A stretch of 6,037 bases of DNA, taken from contig CANGXE010000113.1 of assembly GCA_947457525.1 (NCBI GenBank), forward strand, positions 1-6,037. The letters are read 5' to 3'. The stretch is from Bacteroidota bacterium (GTDB taxonomy: Bacteria; Bacteroidota; Bacteroidia; Chitinophagales; LD1). Below, one piece after another: positions 4,993-6,037 of this stretch (positions are counted from its first letter, which is position 1; each line of letters begins with the position of its first letter). The translations under genes were made by a program, and so were the position numbers. The notes under the pieces were generated by a model. The model had not been told where the DNA came from, made no database searches, and saw only the letters and a list, made by a program, of their open reading frames with translations.

Positions 4993-5931
4993 ATGAACTT
5001 ACAACAACTGGAATACATCGTTGCTCTCGACCAATATAAGAGTTTCAGCCGGGCGGCAGAGACTTGCTACATCACGCAAGCCACACTCAGCACTATGGTC
5101 AAAAAGCTCGAAGAAGAGTTAGACACCGTCATTTTCGACCGAAAGACCAATCCCATCCTAACCACAGATTGCGGCAAAACGATTATTGAAGAGGCGAAAA
5201 AAGTGTTGTACCACAGAGCTAACTTGAAGCAAATCTCCTCTAACATCAAAGGGAAAATAGAAGGCGAGTTGCGCATTGGCGTGATACCGACCGTGGCAGG
5301 CAATCTGCTTCATCGGTTCTTGCCCCAGATGCTCGAGAAATATCCTTTGCTGCAGCTCACTATCCAAGAAATAACGACCAACAACATTGTGCGACTACTC
5401 AAAAGCGGTGAACTAAACGTTGGAATTTTGTCTACACCTCTGCCCAAGGCCGAGCTAGAAGAAGAAATTTTATACTACGAAAAACTGATGGTGTATGGCC
5501 AAGTGAAACAAAGTAACACCAGATATCTCAGTCCAAAAGACTTGGTGAACGAACACGTGTGGCTGCTGGAGCAAGGCAACTGCCTGACCGACCAAATTAT
5601 GAATGTGTGTTCACTATCCACCAAACCCCTCAGCGCTAACTTATCGTTCGAACCCAACTCGTTTGATAGTCTGCTTAACATTGTAGACAAACTGAAAGGA
5701 TTGACCTTAATTCCCGAGCTGTACTATGCCGACCTACCCAAAGACCGCAAGAAAAATGTGAGAGATTTTGAAGCGCCCTATCCGGTCAGAGAGATTAGCT
5801 TGGTGTACTATCGCCCATTCGCCAAATCGCGACTAATTCATACCCTTGCCCAAGAGATAAAAACCATCATTGCTCCCCAACTGCAAACCACCCAACTCAA
5901 AAACAGTAACATGATGATTGCTAAAATGTAA
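4993..5931 (+). CDS. oxyR: OxyR-type LysR family peroxide-sensing regulator
   Basis: The 312 residues have the LysR layout: winged helix-turn-helix at 1-60 (recognition region SFSRAAETCYITQATLSTMV), a linker helix to about 88, and a periplasmic-binding-like sensor domain from about 91 (GELRIGVIPTVAGNLL) to 300. The feature marking it as OxyR rather than a generic LysR protein is LLEQGNCLTDQIMNVCSL, with Cys197 and Cys206. They have the same nine-residue spacing and context as Cys199 and Cys208 of E. coli OxyR, which form the H2O2-induced disulfide. Thr100 in GVIPT matches the peroxide-coordinating Thr of E. coli OxyR. The residue before the peroxidatic Cys is Asn196, where E. coli has His198. 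Divergence from katG, 121 bases away, supports a role in activating it under peroxide and in autoregulation. The ATG at 4993 starts exactly at the family's conserved N-terminus. About 12 residues at the C-terminus extend past the conserved domain. Confidence 0.96.
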   Translation: MNLQQLEYIVALDQYKSFSRAAETCYITQATLSTMVKKLEEELDTVIFDRKTNPILTTDCGKTIIEEAKKVLYHRANLKQISSNIKGKIEGELRIGVIPTVAGNLLHRFLPQMLEKYPLLQLTIQEITTNNIVRLLKSGELNVGILSTPLPKAELEEEILYYEKLMVYGQVKQSNTRYLSPKDLVNEHVWLLEQGNCLTDQIMNVCSLSTKPLSANLSFEPNSFDSLLNIVDKLKGLTLIPELYYADLPKDRKKNVRDFEAPYPVREISLVYYRPFAKSRLIHTLAQEIKTIIAPQLQTTQLKNSNMMIAKM

Positions 5932-6037
5932 GTGGCTAGTAACACAACAGACGTTTATAATTTAGTCAATACAGATTATTATTATGATGCCTAATTAGCT
6001 TAACTCCAATTACTGAGGACTTATGCTTCAACAATAA
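5932..6037. other. Gene-free right edge
   Basis: These 106 AT-rich bases after the regulator gene hold no supported gene and no convincing hairpin terminator. A minus-strand frame is open for 23 codons from the edge to about 5966, which is too short to call the end of a neighbouring gene. Confidence 0.5.

Noticed and set aside
5966..6037. 23-codon minus-strand open frame reaching the right edge
   Set aside because: Too short and of no recognisable pattern to be called the end of a neighbouring gene.

Overview
The window looks like chromosomal DNA from a member of the Bacteroidota. Exact or near-exact copies of that phylum's -7 promoter element (TAnnTTTG) sit in front of all five apparently intact or edge-truncated genes. 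Start codons are preceded by A-rich leaders with no Shine-Dalgarno motif. The truncated thioredoxin-like gene at the left edge belongs to a type I associate with this phylum. The assignment is inference; genus cannot be read from the sequence.

Layout. 1-254 (minus): 5' end of a thioredoxin-family gene, cut by the window edge just before its CxxC. 255-354: divergent promoter region. 355-1344 (plus): aldo/keto reductase resembling Kv-beta (AKR6) with a complete catalytic tetrad. 1469-1720 (plus): small protein of probable dimeric alpha/beta-barrel (MIase/YCII-like) fold. 1835-2242 (plus): VanZ-like four-helix membrane protein interrupted by an in-frame TAG. 2270-2491 (minus): remnant of a small exported protein interrupted by an in-frame TAA. 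2537-2576: strong intrinsic terminator of katG. 2604-4871 (minus): katG, a full-length bifunctional catalase-peroxidase with a Sec signal peptide. 4872-4992: compact divergent promoter/operator region. 4993-5931 (plus): OxyR-type LysR regulator with the conserved redox cysteine pair. 5932-6037: no gene seen.

How it fits together. The right half is a self-contained peroxide-defence module: an H2O2-sensing regulator divergently transcribed from an apparently exported catalase-peroxidase, with overlapping promoters and a candidate operator between them. The left half carries two redox-related genes, a thioredoxin-like protein and an NAD(P)H-dependent aldo/keto reductase. The reductase promoter shares a 19-base block, apart from one inserted base, with the promoter of the OxyR-like gene, so the two may be co-regulated. 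Between the halves lies a stretch of about 0.8 kb that holds two neighbouring convergent genes, each broken by one in-frame stop, and looks like decaying sequence. No mobile element, CRISPR array, tRNA or rRNA was seen, and I did not find a clearly new biological system.
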